From positions 1-64,000 of the forward strand of contig NZ_JAASTT010000012.1 of the NCBI RefSeq assembly GCF_014322795.1: 64,000 bases of DNA, written 5' to 3'. Shown here piece after piece: positions 18,637-26,969 of the stretch. Source of the DNA: Paenilisteria portnoyi (GTDB lineage: Bacteria > Bacillota > Bacilli > Lactobacillales > Listeriaceae). The notes under the pieces were generated by a model, which did no database searches, had not been told where the DNA came from, and was given only the letters and a program-made list of their open reading frames with translations. Within the stretch, counting starts at the first letter, position 1, and the number at the start of each line of letters is the position of its first letter. A program made the translations under genes and the position numbers.

Positions 18637-18659
18637 TAAATCGTAGCGATTACGATTTA
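18637..18659 (-). promoter_or_regulatory. Zur box (zinc repressor operator)
   Basis: Perfect inverted repeat TAAATCGTA-N5-TACGATTTA. It matches the Bacillus Zur consensus arms and lies upstream of the zinc-binding lipoprotein gene. It predicts repression in zinc-replete cells. Confidence 0.88.
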
Positions 18660-18729
18660 ACATCAGAAATTCATAATACCTTATATATCACAAAAAGGCA
18701 AGCAGTTTATTGAAATTTTTAATCGAAGG

Positions 18730-18776
18730 AATAGGAGTGACTGCTAGCACATGTTTCTTGCAAGCACTCCTATTTT
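18730..18776 (-). terminator. candidate terminator of yidD
   Basis: Stem AATAGGAGTG/CACTCCTATT overlapping the last codons of yidD. The T-tract after it on the minus strand is weak. Confidence 0.45.
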
Positions 18777-19027
18777 TCACTATAATGATGATGACGGTGG
18801 TCTTTATGGTCGCACTTAATCGGTACTAAATCCACACCGCCTTTATGGAAAGGATGGCATTTAGAAATTCGCTTGATGGTCAGCCAGCCACCTTTTAGAG
18901 CACCGTGTTCCGTAATTGCTTCCATACCATATTGCGAGCAAGTAGGGTAAAAACGGCAAGTTCCGGGTTTTAGCGGTGAAATATATTTGCGATAAAGACG
19001 AATACCGCCCAACATGATTTTCTTCAT
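18770..19027 (-). CDS. yidD: membrane protein insertion efficiency factor
   Basis: 85-residue YidD family protein, a small amphipathic peripheral membrane protein thought to assist YidC-dependent insertion. The family core is visible: [22 protein letters not shown], then [20 protein letters not shown]. The start at 19027 has AAGGTGAG upstream, and a 66-residue extension runs antisense into the next gene's start. The C-terminus ends in an unusual His-rich tail ([14 protein letters not shown]). Confidence 0.92.
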   Translation of the reverse strand: MKKIMLGGIRLYRKYISPLKPGTCRFYPTCSQYGMEAITEHGALKGGWLTIKRISKCHPFHKGGVDLVPIKCDHKDHRHHHYSEK

Positions 19028-19105
19028 TTTGCGACTCACCTTCATTTTTAAGAGATTTAACCTCTTTATCGTACCACAAATTCGAAAAAAAGAAAGGGAA
19101 CAAGC

Positions 19106-19582
19106 ATGTATACGTATCAGGATTCGCTTGGGAATACGGTATCGATATATTTTGATATCGAACAAGAAGCAGATGATGTGCTCGTCATCGCACAGTTTCA
19201 CGACACTTGGCTGTTTACAACGCATAAAACCCGTGGCATCGAGTTTCCTGGTGGGAAGGGTGAACCTGGGGAGACGAATGCGGAAACGGCAATCCGTGAA
19301 ACAATGGAAGAAACCGGCGCAAAATTAGACAAATTACATATAATAGCGCAATATGAAGTAAAGACAGCAGAAAGAACGTTTAGCAAACGCGTTTATTTGG
19401 CGAATGTCGTAGGTTTTGTGAATCAGTTGGATTATATGGAAACACTGGGGCCAAAGCTGATTGTAGGAGATTTAGCGAGCCTTGTCCAGCAGAATCAGTT
19501 CAGTTTTTTTATGCGAGATGAAGGAATGCAGGTCGTGATTCAAGAAGCATTGCGACAACTAAAATCAAATAATTGGAGGTAA
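19106..19582 (+). CDS. ytkD: Nudix hydrolase, YtkD/MutTA type
   Basis: 158-residue Nudix hydrolase. The Nudix box is [20 protein letters not shown] followed by ETGA, with all catalytic Glu residues. Length and the N-terminal FIDIEQ-like segment resemble Bacillus YtkD, which hydrolyses oxidised nucleoside triphosphates and can act on RNA 5' ends. AAAGGGA precedes the start. Divergent from yidD. The next gene starts 5 bases after its stop. Confidence 0.85.
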   Translation: MYTYQDSLGNTVSIYFDIEQEADDVLVIAQFHDTWLFTTHKTRGIEFPGGKGEPGETNAETAIRETMEETGAKLDKLHIIAQYEVKTAERTFSKRVYLANVVGFVNQLDYMETLGPKLIVGDLASLVQQNQFSFFMRDEGMQVVIQEALRQLKSNNWR

Positions 19583-19587
19583 TACGC

Positions 19588-19830
19588 ATGGGAATGCCAT
19601 TAGAAGTTAATACAATGATCGTAACAAAGGGAAAAGAGAAGCGGATTTCAGATAATTTTTTTGAGTTGGAGAAAGCAGGATATCGTATTTATCCAATCGA
19701 TGTGCCGGTAGAAGTCCGGACGACAAAAGAGAGCGAGACAAACGGGATTGCAGTGCCACGTAAGCTCATCTGGGAAAACGATACAACGATAATTACATAT
19801 GAACTAGTGTCGCTTAATTCGAGTAACTAG
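19588..19830 (+). CDS. small conserved protein, DUF2584-like
   Basis: 80-residue soluble protein, not assigned a function. The opening MGMPLEVNTMIVTKGKEKRI and the ending IITYELVSLNSSN resemble, from memory, the DUF2584 family of Bacilli. GGAGG lies 8 bases before the ATG at 19588. It is probably co-transcribed with the upstream Nudix gene (5-base gap) and is followed by a strong terminator. Confidence 0.7.
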   Translation: MGMPLEVNTMIVTKGKEKRISDNFFELEKAGYRIYPIDVPVEVRTTKESETNGIAVPRKLIWENDTTIITYELVSLNSSN

Positions 19831-19835
19831 GCAAC

Positions 19836-19875
19836 AAAAAAAGTTGAGCCGGTAATATGAAGGCTCAACTTTTTC
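19836..19875. terminator. bidirectional terminator
   Basis: AAAAAAGTTGAGCC...GGCTCAACTTTTT hairpin between the DUF2584-like gene and the convergent membrane protein gene. Confidence 0.9.
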
Positions 19876-19886
19876 TAACTGATTAT

Positions 19887-20168
19887 TTACGCTGTTTTCT
19901 TATCTGACATGCGACGAATCCAAGCAATGAGGCTAATAATTAGGGAGAAAATATATTCCCCAAGTGTGGCAATGAAAATCGAAATTGCAATCTCAGCTTG
20001 TGAAACCCCGCCACCATAAAAGCTAATAAAGAAAATAACTGCACTCGTAATCAAGCCCATTGTGGCTAAAAAGTACTTGAACCAGCGCCATTTCAAAACA
20101 AATTCAAAAATGCACACAGCGATAATAAAAATCGCAAAAATAATCAAAGTTAATGCTGAAAATATCAT
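19887..20168 (-). CDS. small membrane protein, unknown function
   Basis: 93 residues with three predicted membrane helices (about 3-23, 29-50 and 58-82) and a short positively charged C-terminus (WIRRMSDKKTA). The start at 20168 has AAAGGAG upstream; a 22-residue extension has none. No family is recognised. Confidence 0.75.
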   Translation of the reverse strand: MIFSALTLIIFAIFIIAVCIFEFVLKWRWFKYFLATMGLITSAVIFFISFYGGGVSQAEIAISIFIATLGEYIFSLIISLIAWIRRMSDKKTA

Positions 20169-20293
20169 AGTTTCTTCTCCTTTGGTGAACCAAGCATTCA
20201 TACAATCTAGGAAATCCCGATGTATAAAATTCATTTTAACATAGTTTGGCGAGAATGGTAAGCAAGAAACGTAATTTAAGGAGATGAATGAGG

Positions 20294-20635
20294 ATGAAAG
20301 ATATCGTTCTGTATGATCAAAACTGTCGATTTTGCAAAGCTACGAAGCGAGTATTTGAAAGGTTGGACTGGATGCATGTCATAGATTGGAGACCGCTTCA
20401 AGGTGCCAGGGATATCGGATTTTCACAAGAAGAACTAATGCGCGAAATTCATCTTATCGCGCCAAATGGGAGCGTTAAGAAGGGGTTTTTCGCGATTCGC
20501 CGGATGCTACTGCGTTTTCCGATGACAGGGCTGATTGGTCTGATTATGTACTTACCATTCTTGAAACCAGTGGGACGTTTTGGGTACAGTGCGGTGGCAG
20601 ATAATCGGATGTGCGATATTCGGAAAAAGAAGTGA
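20294..20635 (+). CDS. DCC-family thiol-disulfide oxidoreductase-like protein (DUF393)
   Basis: 113-residue protein with the N-terminal motif VLYDQNCRFCKATKR, a CxxC variant of the DCC family signature, and a later NRMCDIRKKK. Bacillus YuxK is of this type. The ATG at 20294 has AAGGAG 10 bases upstream; the ATG at 20288 is too close to it. Redox function is inferred only from the CxxC. Confidence 0.8.
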   Translation: MKDIVLYDQNCRFCKATKRVFERLDWMHVIDWRPLQGARDIGFSQEELMREIHLIAPNGSVKKGFFAIRRMLLRFPMTGLIGLIMYLPFLKPVGRFGYSAVADNRMCDIRKKK

Positions 20636-20660
20636 GAAGGGGCATGAATAATTTTTGTGC

Positions 20661-20689
20661 GTGACAATAATAATGAAACATGTTACAAT
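20661..20689 (+). promoter_or_regulatory. promoter of metK leader
   Basis: GTGACA (20661-20666), 17-base spacer, TACAAT (20684-20689), just upstream of the S-box aptamer. Confidence 0.7.
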
Positions 20690-20708
20690 AACGTGAAAAC
20701 TAAATTAA

Positions 20709-20815
20709 ACTCTTATCCAGAGCGGTAGAGGGACTGGCCCTTTGAAACCCGGCAACCTACATGTATTGTAAGGTGCTAACCTGTGGCAGGAATTGATTTC
20801 CTGATCGATGAGAGC
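20709..20815 (+). promoter_or_regulatory. SAM-I (S-box) riboswitch aptamer, metK leader
   Basis: P1 formed by ACTCTTATC and GATGAGAG. The core repeats the metE leader almost exactly: GTAGAGGGACTGGCCC, GAAACCCGGCAACC, GGTGCTAACC. It lets SAM repress its own synthase. Confidence 0.95.
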
Positions 20816-20833
20816 GAAGGTATTGTAAATAAT

Positions 20834-20885
20834 AGCCTTCTCTCTATTCCGCGTGCAATTGGCAAATAGGGAGAAGGCTTTTTTG
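20834..20885 (+). terminator. S-box terminator of metK leader
   Basis: GCCTTCTCTCTATT...AATAGGGAGAAGGCTTTTTTG, a long stem with a T-run after the aptamer. Confidence 0.88.
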
Positions 20886-21005
20886 TTGGCATGAGGATAA
20901 AACATGTCGCATGAAAGCGTGAACGAAAACTACAAGGAAACAGACGATAAGTTCGCATTTTTGCAAACCACTTCGCGATGGAGAAGAAAAAGGAGGAAAC
21001 AAAGA

Positions 21006-22220
21006 ATGGCAAGAAACCGTCATTTATTTACGTCAGAATCTGTTTCTGATGGACATCCAGACAAGATTGCAGATCAGATTTCAGATGCAATCCTGGACGC
21101 AATTTTAACGAAAGATCCTGATGCTCGCGTAGCTTGTGAAACGACAGTAACAACAGGGTTGGTACTCGTAGCGGGGGAAATAACAACCTCTACTTATGTG
21201 GATATTCCGAAAATCGTGCGTGATACGATTAAAGAAATTGGTTACACCCGTGCAAAATATGGTTTTGATGCGGAAACATGCGCTGTTTTAACGGCAATAG
21301 ACGAGCAGTCACCAGATATTGCGCAAGGTGTGGATGTCGCTTTAGAATCCCGCGATGGTTCAGCCGAAGATGCCGCAATCGATGCTATTGGGGCAGGAGA
21401 TCAGGGCTTGATGTTCGGTTTTGCAACAGATGAAACCGAGGAATTGATGCCACTTCCCATTTCATTAGCACACGCATTATCCCGTGAAATCGCAGAACTA
21501 CGCAAAAATAACGTATTAACTTACCTACGCCCAGATGCGAAAACACAAGTAACAGTAGAGTATGATGATAATAATCAACCAATTCGTGTCGATACGATTG
21601 TTATTTCCACACAACATCATCCAGATATTTCACAAGAACAGATCGCAACTGATTTGCATAAACTAGTCATAGAAGAAGTGATTGACGCGAACCTTCTTGA
21701 CGCGGAAACGAAATACTTCATCAATCCAACTGGCCGCTTCGTTATTGGTGGGCCTCAAGGAGATGCTGGCTTAACTGGTCGCAAAATTATCGTCGACACA
21801 TACGGCGGCTATGCACGTCATGGCGGTGGAGCTTTTTCCGGTAAAGATCCGACAAAAGTGGACCGTTCAGGCGCCTATGCTGCACGTTACGTAGCAAAAA
21901 ACATTGTCGCAGCTGGACTTGCTAAAAAAGTAGAAGTACAGCTAGCCTATGCTATTGGGGTCGCTCATCCCGTATCAATCTCTATTGACACATATGGAAC
22001 AAGTAGTTACAGTGAGCAAGACTTAATCAATGCGGTAAACAAATTTTTCGATCTACGTCCAGCAGGAATTATCAAAATGCTTGACCTGCGTCGCCCGATT
22101 TATCGTCAAACCGCGGCATTTGGACATTTCGGAAGGTTAGATTTAGATTTACCTTGGGAAAAAATAGATAAAGCGCAACAAATGAAAGAATTTTTATTAG
22201 AAACTGCAACTATAAATTAA
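21006..22220 (+). CDS. metK: S-adenosylmethionine synthase
   Basis: 404-residue enzyme making SAM from methionine and ATP. It has the catalytic His in [15 protein letters not shown], the ATP-binding [10 protein letters not shown] and the loop [16 protein letters not shown]. The start at 21006 follows AGGAGG by 9 bases and gives the usual N-terminus. The frame is open for 34 more codons upstream, but that extension is not part of the family. Controlled by the S-box above. Confidence 0.97.
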   Translation: MARNRHLFTSESVSDGHPDKIADQISDAILDAILTKDPDARVACETTVTTGLVLVAGEITTSTYVDIPKIVRDTIKEIGYTRAKYGFDAETCAVLTAIDEQSPDIAQGVDVALESRDGSAEDAAIDAIGAGDQGLMFGFATDETEELMPLPISLAHALSREIAELRKNNVLTYLRPDAKTQVTVEYDDNNQPIRVDTIVISTQHHPDISQEQIATDLHKLVIEEVIDANLLDAETKYFINPTGRFVIGGPQGDAGLTGRKIIVDTYGGYARHGGGAFSGKDPTKVDRSGAYAARYVAKNIVAAGLAKKVEVQLAYAIGVAHPVSISIDTYGTSSYSEQDLINAVNKFFDLRPAGIIKMLDLRRPIYRQTAAFGHFGRLDLDLPWEKIDKAQQMKEFLLETATIN

Positions 22221-22226
22221 TATTTT

Positions 22227-22263
22227 AAAACCTAGCTTTGGAGCCAATCCAGCTAGGTTTTTT
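22227..22263 (+). terminator. metK terminator
   Basis: AAAACCTAGCT...AGCTAGGTTTTTT hairpin right after the metK stop. Confidence 0.9.
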
Positions 22264-22378
22264 ACATTTTGAGTAATTTTTTCGCAAAAATACCATGATT
22301 TCGTCACAAAAAGTACACACACAGATGAATCATTATGTAATATAATAATTAAGTTACTTAACGAAAGGGGTTTTCAAC

Positions 22379-23155
22379 ATGAAAACAAAATTATTAGCAG
22401 CTTCAGCAATCGCAGCATCACTCATCCTCGTAGCAGGTTGTGGCAATAGCGATGCAAGCGACACGAAAAAAGAAGAAAAAACAGAAAAGACCGAAACAGC
22501 AGCAAAACATGAGGATCACTTAGACTACCATGATCAAAAATCGTGGCAATTTGAAGCAGGCGACACACAGTCCCCAATCAACATTGAAACAGCCAAAACT
22601 GAACCAATGAAAGACACAGGAACTATTGAATTAAATTACAATCAAAAAGTGACCGATGAAGTAGACAACGGACACAGTATCCAAGTAGATGACGGTGGAC
22701 AAGCCACTATCAACGGACGCAAATTTGAATTAAATCAATTCCATTTTCACGCAGAAAGTGAGCATACAGTGGATGGCAAACATTATCCAATCGAAGCCCA
22801 CTTTGTAAATGAAAATCAAGATAGTCGTCTAGCAGTTATCGGCGTTTTCTTCAAAGAAGGTAAAGCAAATCCAGCTTTCCAAAGCATTTTAAACAACGTT
22901 AAAAAAGGCGAGAAAGCAGCAGTTAGCGAGCCAATCGACGTAGCAGCTCTACTTCCAACAAACAAATCATACTACCACTACCTAGGCTCTCTAACAACAC
23001 CACCACTATCTGAAAACGTAGAATGGTATGTTATGTCGACACCAGTAGAAGTTTCAAAAGAACAAATTGCAGAATTCAACAAATACTACGATGGCAACAA
23101 CCGTAAAATTCAACCACTACATGACCGTCCAGTATTAAAACACACAGAAAACTAA
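22379..23155 (+). CDS. cah: alpha-carbonic anhydrase lipoprotein
   Basis: 258-residue surface lipoprotein: lipobox LVAGC with Cys21, a charged Lys/Glu linker to ~residue 45, then an alpha-class carbonic anhydrase domain. Zinc ligands are His122 and His124 (QFHFHAESEH) and His141 (PIEAHFVN). SPINIE and the C-terminal SLTTPPLSENVEW are class signatures. It converts CO2 and bicarbonate outside the membrane. AGGGG precedes the start. The gene is monocistronic and followed by a large hairpin repeat. Confidence 0.94.
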   Translation: MKTKLLAASAIAASLILVAGCGNSDASDTKKEEKTEKTETAAKHEDHLDYHDQKSWQFEAGDTQSPINIETAKTEPMKDTGTIELNYNQKVTDEVDNGHSIQVDDGGQATINGRKFELNQFHFHAESEHTVDGKHYPIEAHFVNENQDSRLAVIGVFFKEGKANPAFQSILNNVKKGEKAAVSEPIDVAALLPTNKSYYHYLGSLTTPPLSENVEWYVMSTPVEVSKEQIAEFNKYYDGNNRKIQPLHDRPVLKHTEN

Positions 23156-23163
23156 AAATCGTC

Positions 23164-23290
23164 CAGCAGCGGGCTGCCAAAGGCTCATTTTCGTCGTTAA
23201 AAGCTGTGTTCCGATGCTCATGTACTTTAGTACATTCCACGTCGGTACTCGCTTTTGCTTAGAAACTAAACCTTTGGCGGCCCGCTGCTG
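23164..23290. repeat. long imperfect hairpin repeat
   Basis: Twenty-base arms at 23164-23183 and 23271-23290 pair with a single wobble position. Inside, CCGA/TCGG and an apex TGTACT-TT-AGTACA continue the fold, giving one ~127-base stem-loop. It may serve as the cah 3' end, though the T-run is only four bases. Its layout resembles the element at 28117-28281. Confidence 0.8.
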
Positions 23291-23428
23291 TTTTGTGGTG
23301 GATTTTTAGATATACATAAAAATACGATTTTTTGTAAGATACTTAGAGATAGGCTGAAAGGAACTCAAATCATAATAAAATTGAAATATCATTCATTATT
23401 TTTGAGATAGGACGAATCCTATTTTTCT

Positions 23429-23488
23429 GGGTAAGACGTAAATTTTGCTTCAAACAAACGCTTGCCGCCGATTTATCTGGTTTATGAA
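23429..23488 (-). repeat. internally deleted copy of the 28117 hairpin repeat
   Basis: Reads as the reverse complement of both ends of the element at 28117-28281, joined without the middle. GGGTAAGACG...AATTTTGCTT corresponds to 28257-28281, and AACGCTTG...GCCGATTTATCTGG to about 28127-28149. It lies about 115 bases upstream of asnB. Confidence 0.7.
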
Positions 23489-23603
23489 CAATTCTAACCG
23501 TCTTTTTTTGCGGGATACTGTTCAAACAAAGCCTATTTATGATATGATAGACGTTGTTGAAAAGAGAACATAAATAGTTTAAAAATAGAGGAGAAATGTG
23601 ACG

Positions 23604-25469
23604 ATGTGTGGATTTATTGGATGCGTACATGACCGCATTGCTGAAATTACTGGCGAAGAGAAGGAAACATTTAAGCAAATGAATGACATGATTACTCACC
23701 GTGGACCTGATGATGAGGGTTATTTTACGGATGAACATGTTCAGTTTGGTTTCCGCCGACTCAGTATTATTGATGTGGAGAACGGTCATCAGCCGCTGAC
23801 GTACGAGAATGAGCGTTATTGGATAATTTTCAATGGTGAAATTTATAATTATGTGGAGCTGCGTGAGAACTTAGTGAATGAGGGCATGACTTTTGAGACG
23901 AGCAGTGATACAGAGGTTATTATTGCTACATATGCCAAATATAAGGAAAAAACGGCGGAACAATTGCGCGGTATGTTTGGCTTTGTTATTTGGGATAAAG
24001 TAGAGGAAAAAATTTATGGTGCCCGTGATCCATTTGGTATCAAGCCGTTTTTCTATGCAGAAGAAGATGGAAAACTTTATATGGGCTCTGAAAAGAAATC
24101 AATCTTACATGCGCTGAAATCGACAAAATTGGATGAAGTGTCATTACAAAATTATATGACGTTCCAGTTTGTTCCAGAGCCAGATTCTTTGACGCAAGGT
24201 ATTAAACGCTTAGAACCTGGCCATTATTTCACGAAAAAAATCGGCGAATCAATGCAGATTAGTCAATATTGGAAGGCGAAGTTCCAACCAGTTGCGAAAT
24301 CAGAAGATACGTTTATTAAAGAAATTCGTGATGTAATGTACGATTCTGTGAAAATGCATATGCGCAGTGACGTGCCAGTTGGTTCGTTCTTGTCTGGTGG
24401 GATTGATTCCTCGATTATAGCGGCCATTGCAAAGGAATACCACCCTGCGATTAAAACGTTCTCTGTCGGTTTTGAGCGCGATGGCTTCAGTGAGGTCGAC
24501 GTAGCGAAAGAAACGGCTGAGAAGCTAGGCGTGGAGAACATAAGTTACATCATTACGCCGCAAGAATACATGGATGAATTGCCGAAAATTGTTTGGCATA
24601 TGGATGATCCGCTGGCAGATCCAGCTGCGATTCCGCTTTATTTCCTATCTCGTGAAGCGCGCAAACACGTGACGGTTGCTTTATCAGGAGAAGGCGCTGA
24701 TGAACTTTTTGGTGGGTATAATATTTATAACGAGCCGAACTCATTGTCCATGTTTAATAAAATGCCAGGTGTTTTGAAATCCATGTTACGCGGTGTTGCC
24801 AATGTTATGCCTGAGGGAATGCGCGGCAAGAGCTTCTTAGAACGCGGAACAACGCCGATGGAAGAACGTTATATTGGTAACGCAAAAATGTTTACGGAAG
24901 CTGAGAAGAAAATCCTGTTACCGAAATATCAAGCTGGCCATGATTATACCAAAATTACCGATCCATTGTACGCGGAAACAGTTGGTTACAATCCAGTTGA
25001 GCGGATGCAATACATCGATATCCATACGTGGATGCGTGGCGATATCTTACTGAAAGCCGATCGAATGACGATGGCGAACTCGCTAGAAGTCCGCGTGCCG
25101 TTCTTGGATAAAGAAGTATTCCGTGTCGCAAAAGATATCCCAGCGTCGCTTAAAACAACGAATGGTACAACGAAATACGTGTTGCGTAAGGCGGCAGAAG
25201 CATTCGTACCAGACCATGTTTTAAATCGTCGTAAACTTGGATTCCCAGTACCGATTCGTCATTGGTTGAAAGACGAGATGAATCAATGGGTGAAAGATAT
25301 TATTCGCGATTCACCAACAGATCACCTCATCAACAAAAAATATGTCTTGCAATTGCTAGACGATCATTGTGCTGGAAAACAAGATTATAGCCGTAAAATT
25401 TGGACGGTTGTCATTTTCATGATTTGGTATGATGTATATGTAGAGAATAAGTACGATTTTGGGAAATAA
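23604..25469 (+). CDS. asnB: glutamine-hydrolysing asparagine synthetase
   Basis: 621-residue enzyme. The ATG at 23604 puts the nucleophile at Cys2 (MCGFIGC), required for the class II glutaminase domain; the GTG two codons upstream would block maturation. The glutaminase domain covers ~1-200 (THRGPDDEGY, FNGEIYNY). The synthetase domain has the PP-loop SGGIDSS near residue 265 and SGEGADELFGGY. GAGGAG lies 12 bases before the start. Monocistronic, with a terminator after it. Confidence 0.95.
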   Translation: MCGFIGCVHDRIAEITGEEKETFKQMNDMITHRGPDDEGYFTDEHVQFGFRRLSIIDVENGHQPLTYENERYWIIFNGEIYNYVELRENLVNEGMTFETSSDTEVIIATYAKYKEKTAEQLRGMFGFVIWDKVEEKIYGARDPFGIKPFFYAEEDGKLYMGSEKKSILHALKSTKLDEVSLQNYMTFQFVPEPDSLTQGIKRLEPGHYFTKKIGESMQISQYWKAKFQPVAKSEDTFIKEIRDVMYDSVKMHMRSDVPVGSFLSGGIDSSIIAAIAKEYHPAIKTFSVGFERDGFSEVDVAKETAEKLGVENISYIITPQEYMDELPKIVWHMDDPLADPAAIPLYFLSREARKHVTVALSGEGADELFGGYNIYNEPNSLSMFNKMPGVLKSMLRGVANVMPEGMRGKSFLERGTTPMEERYIGNAKMFTEAEKKILLPKYQAGHDYTKITDPLYAETVGYNPVERMQYIDIHTWMRGDILLKADRMTMANSLEVRVPFLDKEVFRVAKDIPASLKTTNGTTKYVLRKAAEAFVPDHVLNRRKLGFPVPIRHWLKDEMNQWVKDIIRDSPTDHLINKKYVLQLLDDHCAGKQDYSRKIWTVVIFMIWYDVYVENKYDFGK

Positions 25470-25482
25470 TTGAATAAATGCG

Positions 25483-25518
25483 GAATCACCGGGCTGTTTT
25501 GAGCTCGGTGATTTTGCA
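25483..25518 (+). terminator. asnB terminator
   Basis: GAATCACCGGGC...GCTCGGTGATTTT hairpin with a short T-run. Confidence 0.85.
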
Positions 25519-25519
25519 T

Positions 25520-25927
25520 TTTTGATGCGAAAGAGGATGTAATCCAAAAATACCCACAGAATGTAAAGGCTAACATTTACTGTTCAAGCCATCTTTGTGA
25601 ACATATGGTGAATCTTTTTTTCAAGGCTTGAATTGATTGAACCTTGCCTGTATAATCAATAAGGGATCAGAGTGCAATTTCTTTTTATTAAAAATGGAGA
25701 CTGAGTTGGAAGTTCCTTCTTGTTAATGAATGAATTTTCTGTTATTTTAATTTTAGGAATGTATCCTGAATTTAATTGTAATAATTGGGTATTTTGGACA
25801 GAAAAACATTGATAAAGGAGAGAAAAGTAGTTTATAGAGGTAACTTTGCAAGTGACATTAGGATGAAAAGTGAAAAAAATACAAAAAAGAGTAGTTTATT
25901 TCAAATTGCTGATTATTTACCTTAAAA
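25520..25927. other. AT-rich intergenic stretch
   Basis: About 400 bases with no supported gene. Stop codons are frequent in all frames and base composition is clearly AT-richer than the flanking genes. It may hold the remains of the N-terminal part of the capsule-type gene that follows. Confidence 0.5.
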
Positions 25928-26711
25928 ATATATGACTTTTATAAAAATAAACGAAATTGGGAATTAGAAATGCTATAGGTTATACAAAAATAGCCCAAAT
26001 ATGTACAAAAGGTGAAATGTTTTTGAAGCTGTTGTCATTTTTTCTCCAATGCCGGCAAAAGAAAACTATCATAGCGCGAATATTGCGCATCGCTGCTTCA
26101 CAACATCTTTTGGGAGTATGCAGAAACATTTGGTTAAGAACACGATTATTATGAGAATAATGGATTTAAATTTAGCTTATGGTAGTCACTATATTAATAC
26201 GTTTAACTATTCAAATATGGAATCAGATGTTCAAGAGGCAATTAGGATTGTTAGGAACACGTATCATATCTCTAAAGAAGATGTAGTTTTATATGGTGGC
26301 TCAAAGGGTGGCACTGGTGCACTATATCATAGCTTATTGGGGGATTATAATTCGGTTACGGTGGATCCCATAATAAGCCTTGAGCAGTACAATCAGGAAA
26401 ATGATTTGCATTTTTTACGAGATTTCCGCAAAACGAGTATTTTTGCAGATTTGGTTAGGTTAGCTGAGAGCGAGGCAAATAAAAGAAGAATTATTTTTGG
26501 TTATCCACTAGTTTCATTTAATTATAATTTGTATACGCAGATTCCAACAGATTCCATTGAAATTCGGGATACATTTGATTCTGATATTCATAAGCATGCA
26601 GATATTTCACGAAATACAATTGTAGAACAGATTACTTGTATCAATGAGTTACTGCTATCTTCGGAGAACTTATCCAAGATTTTAGAGCAAATAAGAGCGT
26701 TAGCCGAATAG
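25928..26711 (+). pseudogene. decayed XcbB/CpsF-like capsule biosynthesis gene
   Basis: The C-terminal part is open from 26016 to 26711 (ATG at 26049). It contains VVLYGGSKGGTGALYHSLLG, a serine-hydrolase-like elbow, and VDPIISLEQYN, resembling XcbB/CpsF proteins. Upstream, another frame from 25928 reads YDFYKNKRNWELEML and PKYVQKVKC, plausible family sequence, but it is broken by TAG at 25976, TAG at 25991 and TGA at 26024, and needs a frame change near 26024. I read it as an old gene with several lesions. The AT-rich composition differs from asnB. The family call is from memory. Confidence 0.6.
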
Positions 26712-26717
26712 GAAAAT

Positions 26718-26769
26718 AGAGAAACCTTTAAAAGTTGGGTGAAAAACCTGATTTTTAGAGGTTTCTTTT
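26718..26769 (+). terminator. candidate terminator
   Basis: GAAACCTTTAAAA...TTTTTAGAGGTTTCTTTTTT, just after the decayed gene. From 26770 to 26925 no gene is supported. A short frame there (TDMTHERWLEVRQRF) faintly recalls the start of YqaJ-type phage recombinases, but it is too short to call. Confidence 0.65.
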
Positions 26770-26925
26770 TTATGATTGTTCCTTTGTATTTGTGTACAGA
26801 CATGACTCACGAAAGATGGTTGGAAGTTAGACAAAGATTTTGTGTGTCTGGTATTTACCAGAGCGATTTGATTCTGGAAATAAAATATACCAAACAGAAA
26901 ACCACTAAGAGTGCTAAAGGAAACT

Positions 26926-26967
26926 AAAGAAGATTCTGCTCTTGTAAAAGCAAGCGGAATCTTCTTT
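26926..26967. terminator. terminator of the mupG-like gene
   Basis: AAAGAAGATTCTGCT...AGCGGAATCTTCTTT hairpin next to the 3' end of the minus-strand gene. Confidence 0.85.
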
Positions 26968-26969
26968 GT

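Noticed and set aside
20904-21005. 34-codon upstream extension of metK
   Set aside because: Not found in the MetK family; AGGAGG sits directly before the ATG at 21006.
26739-26927. Short frame faintly like the start of a YqaJ-type phage recombinase
   Set aside because: Too short, starts inside a terminator hairpin, and no other phage genes are nearby.
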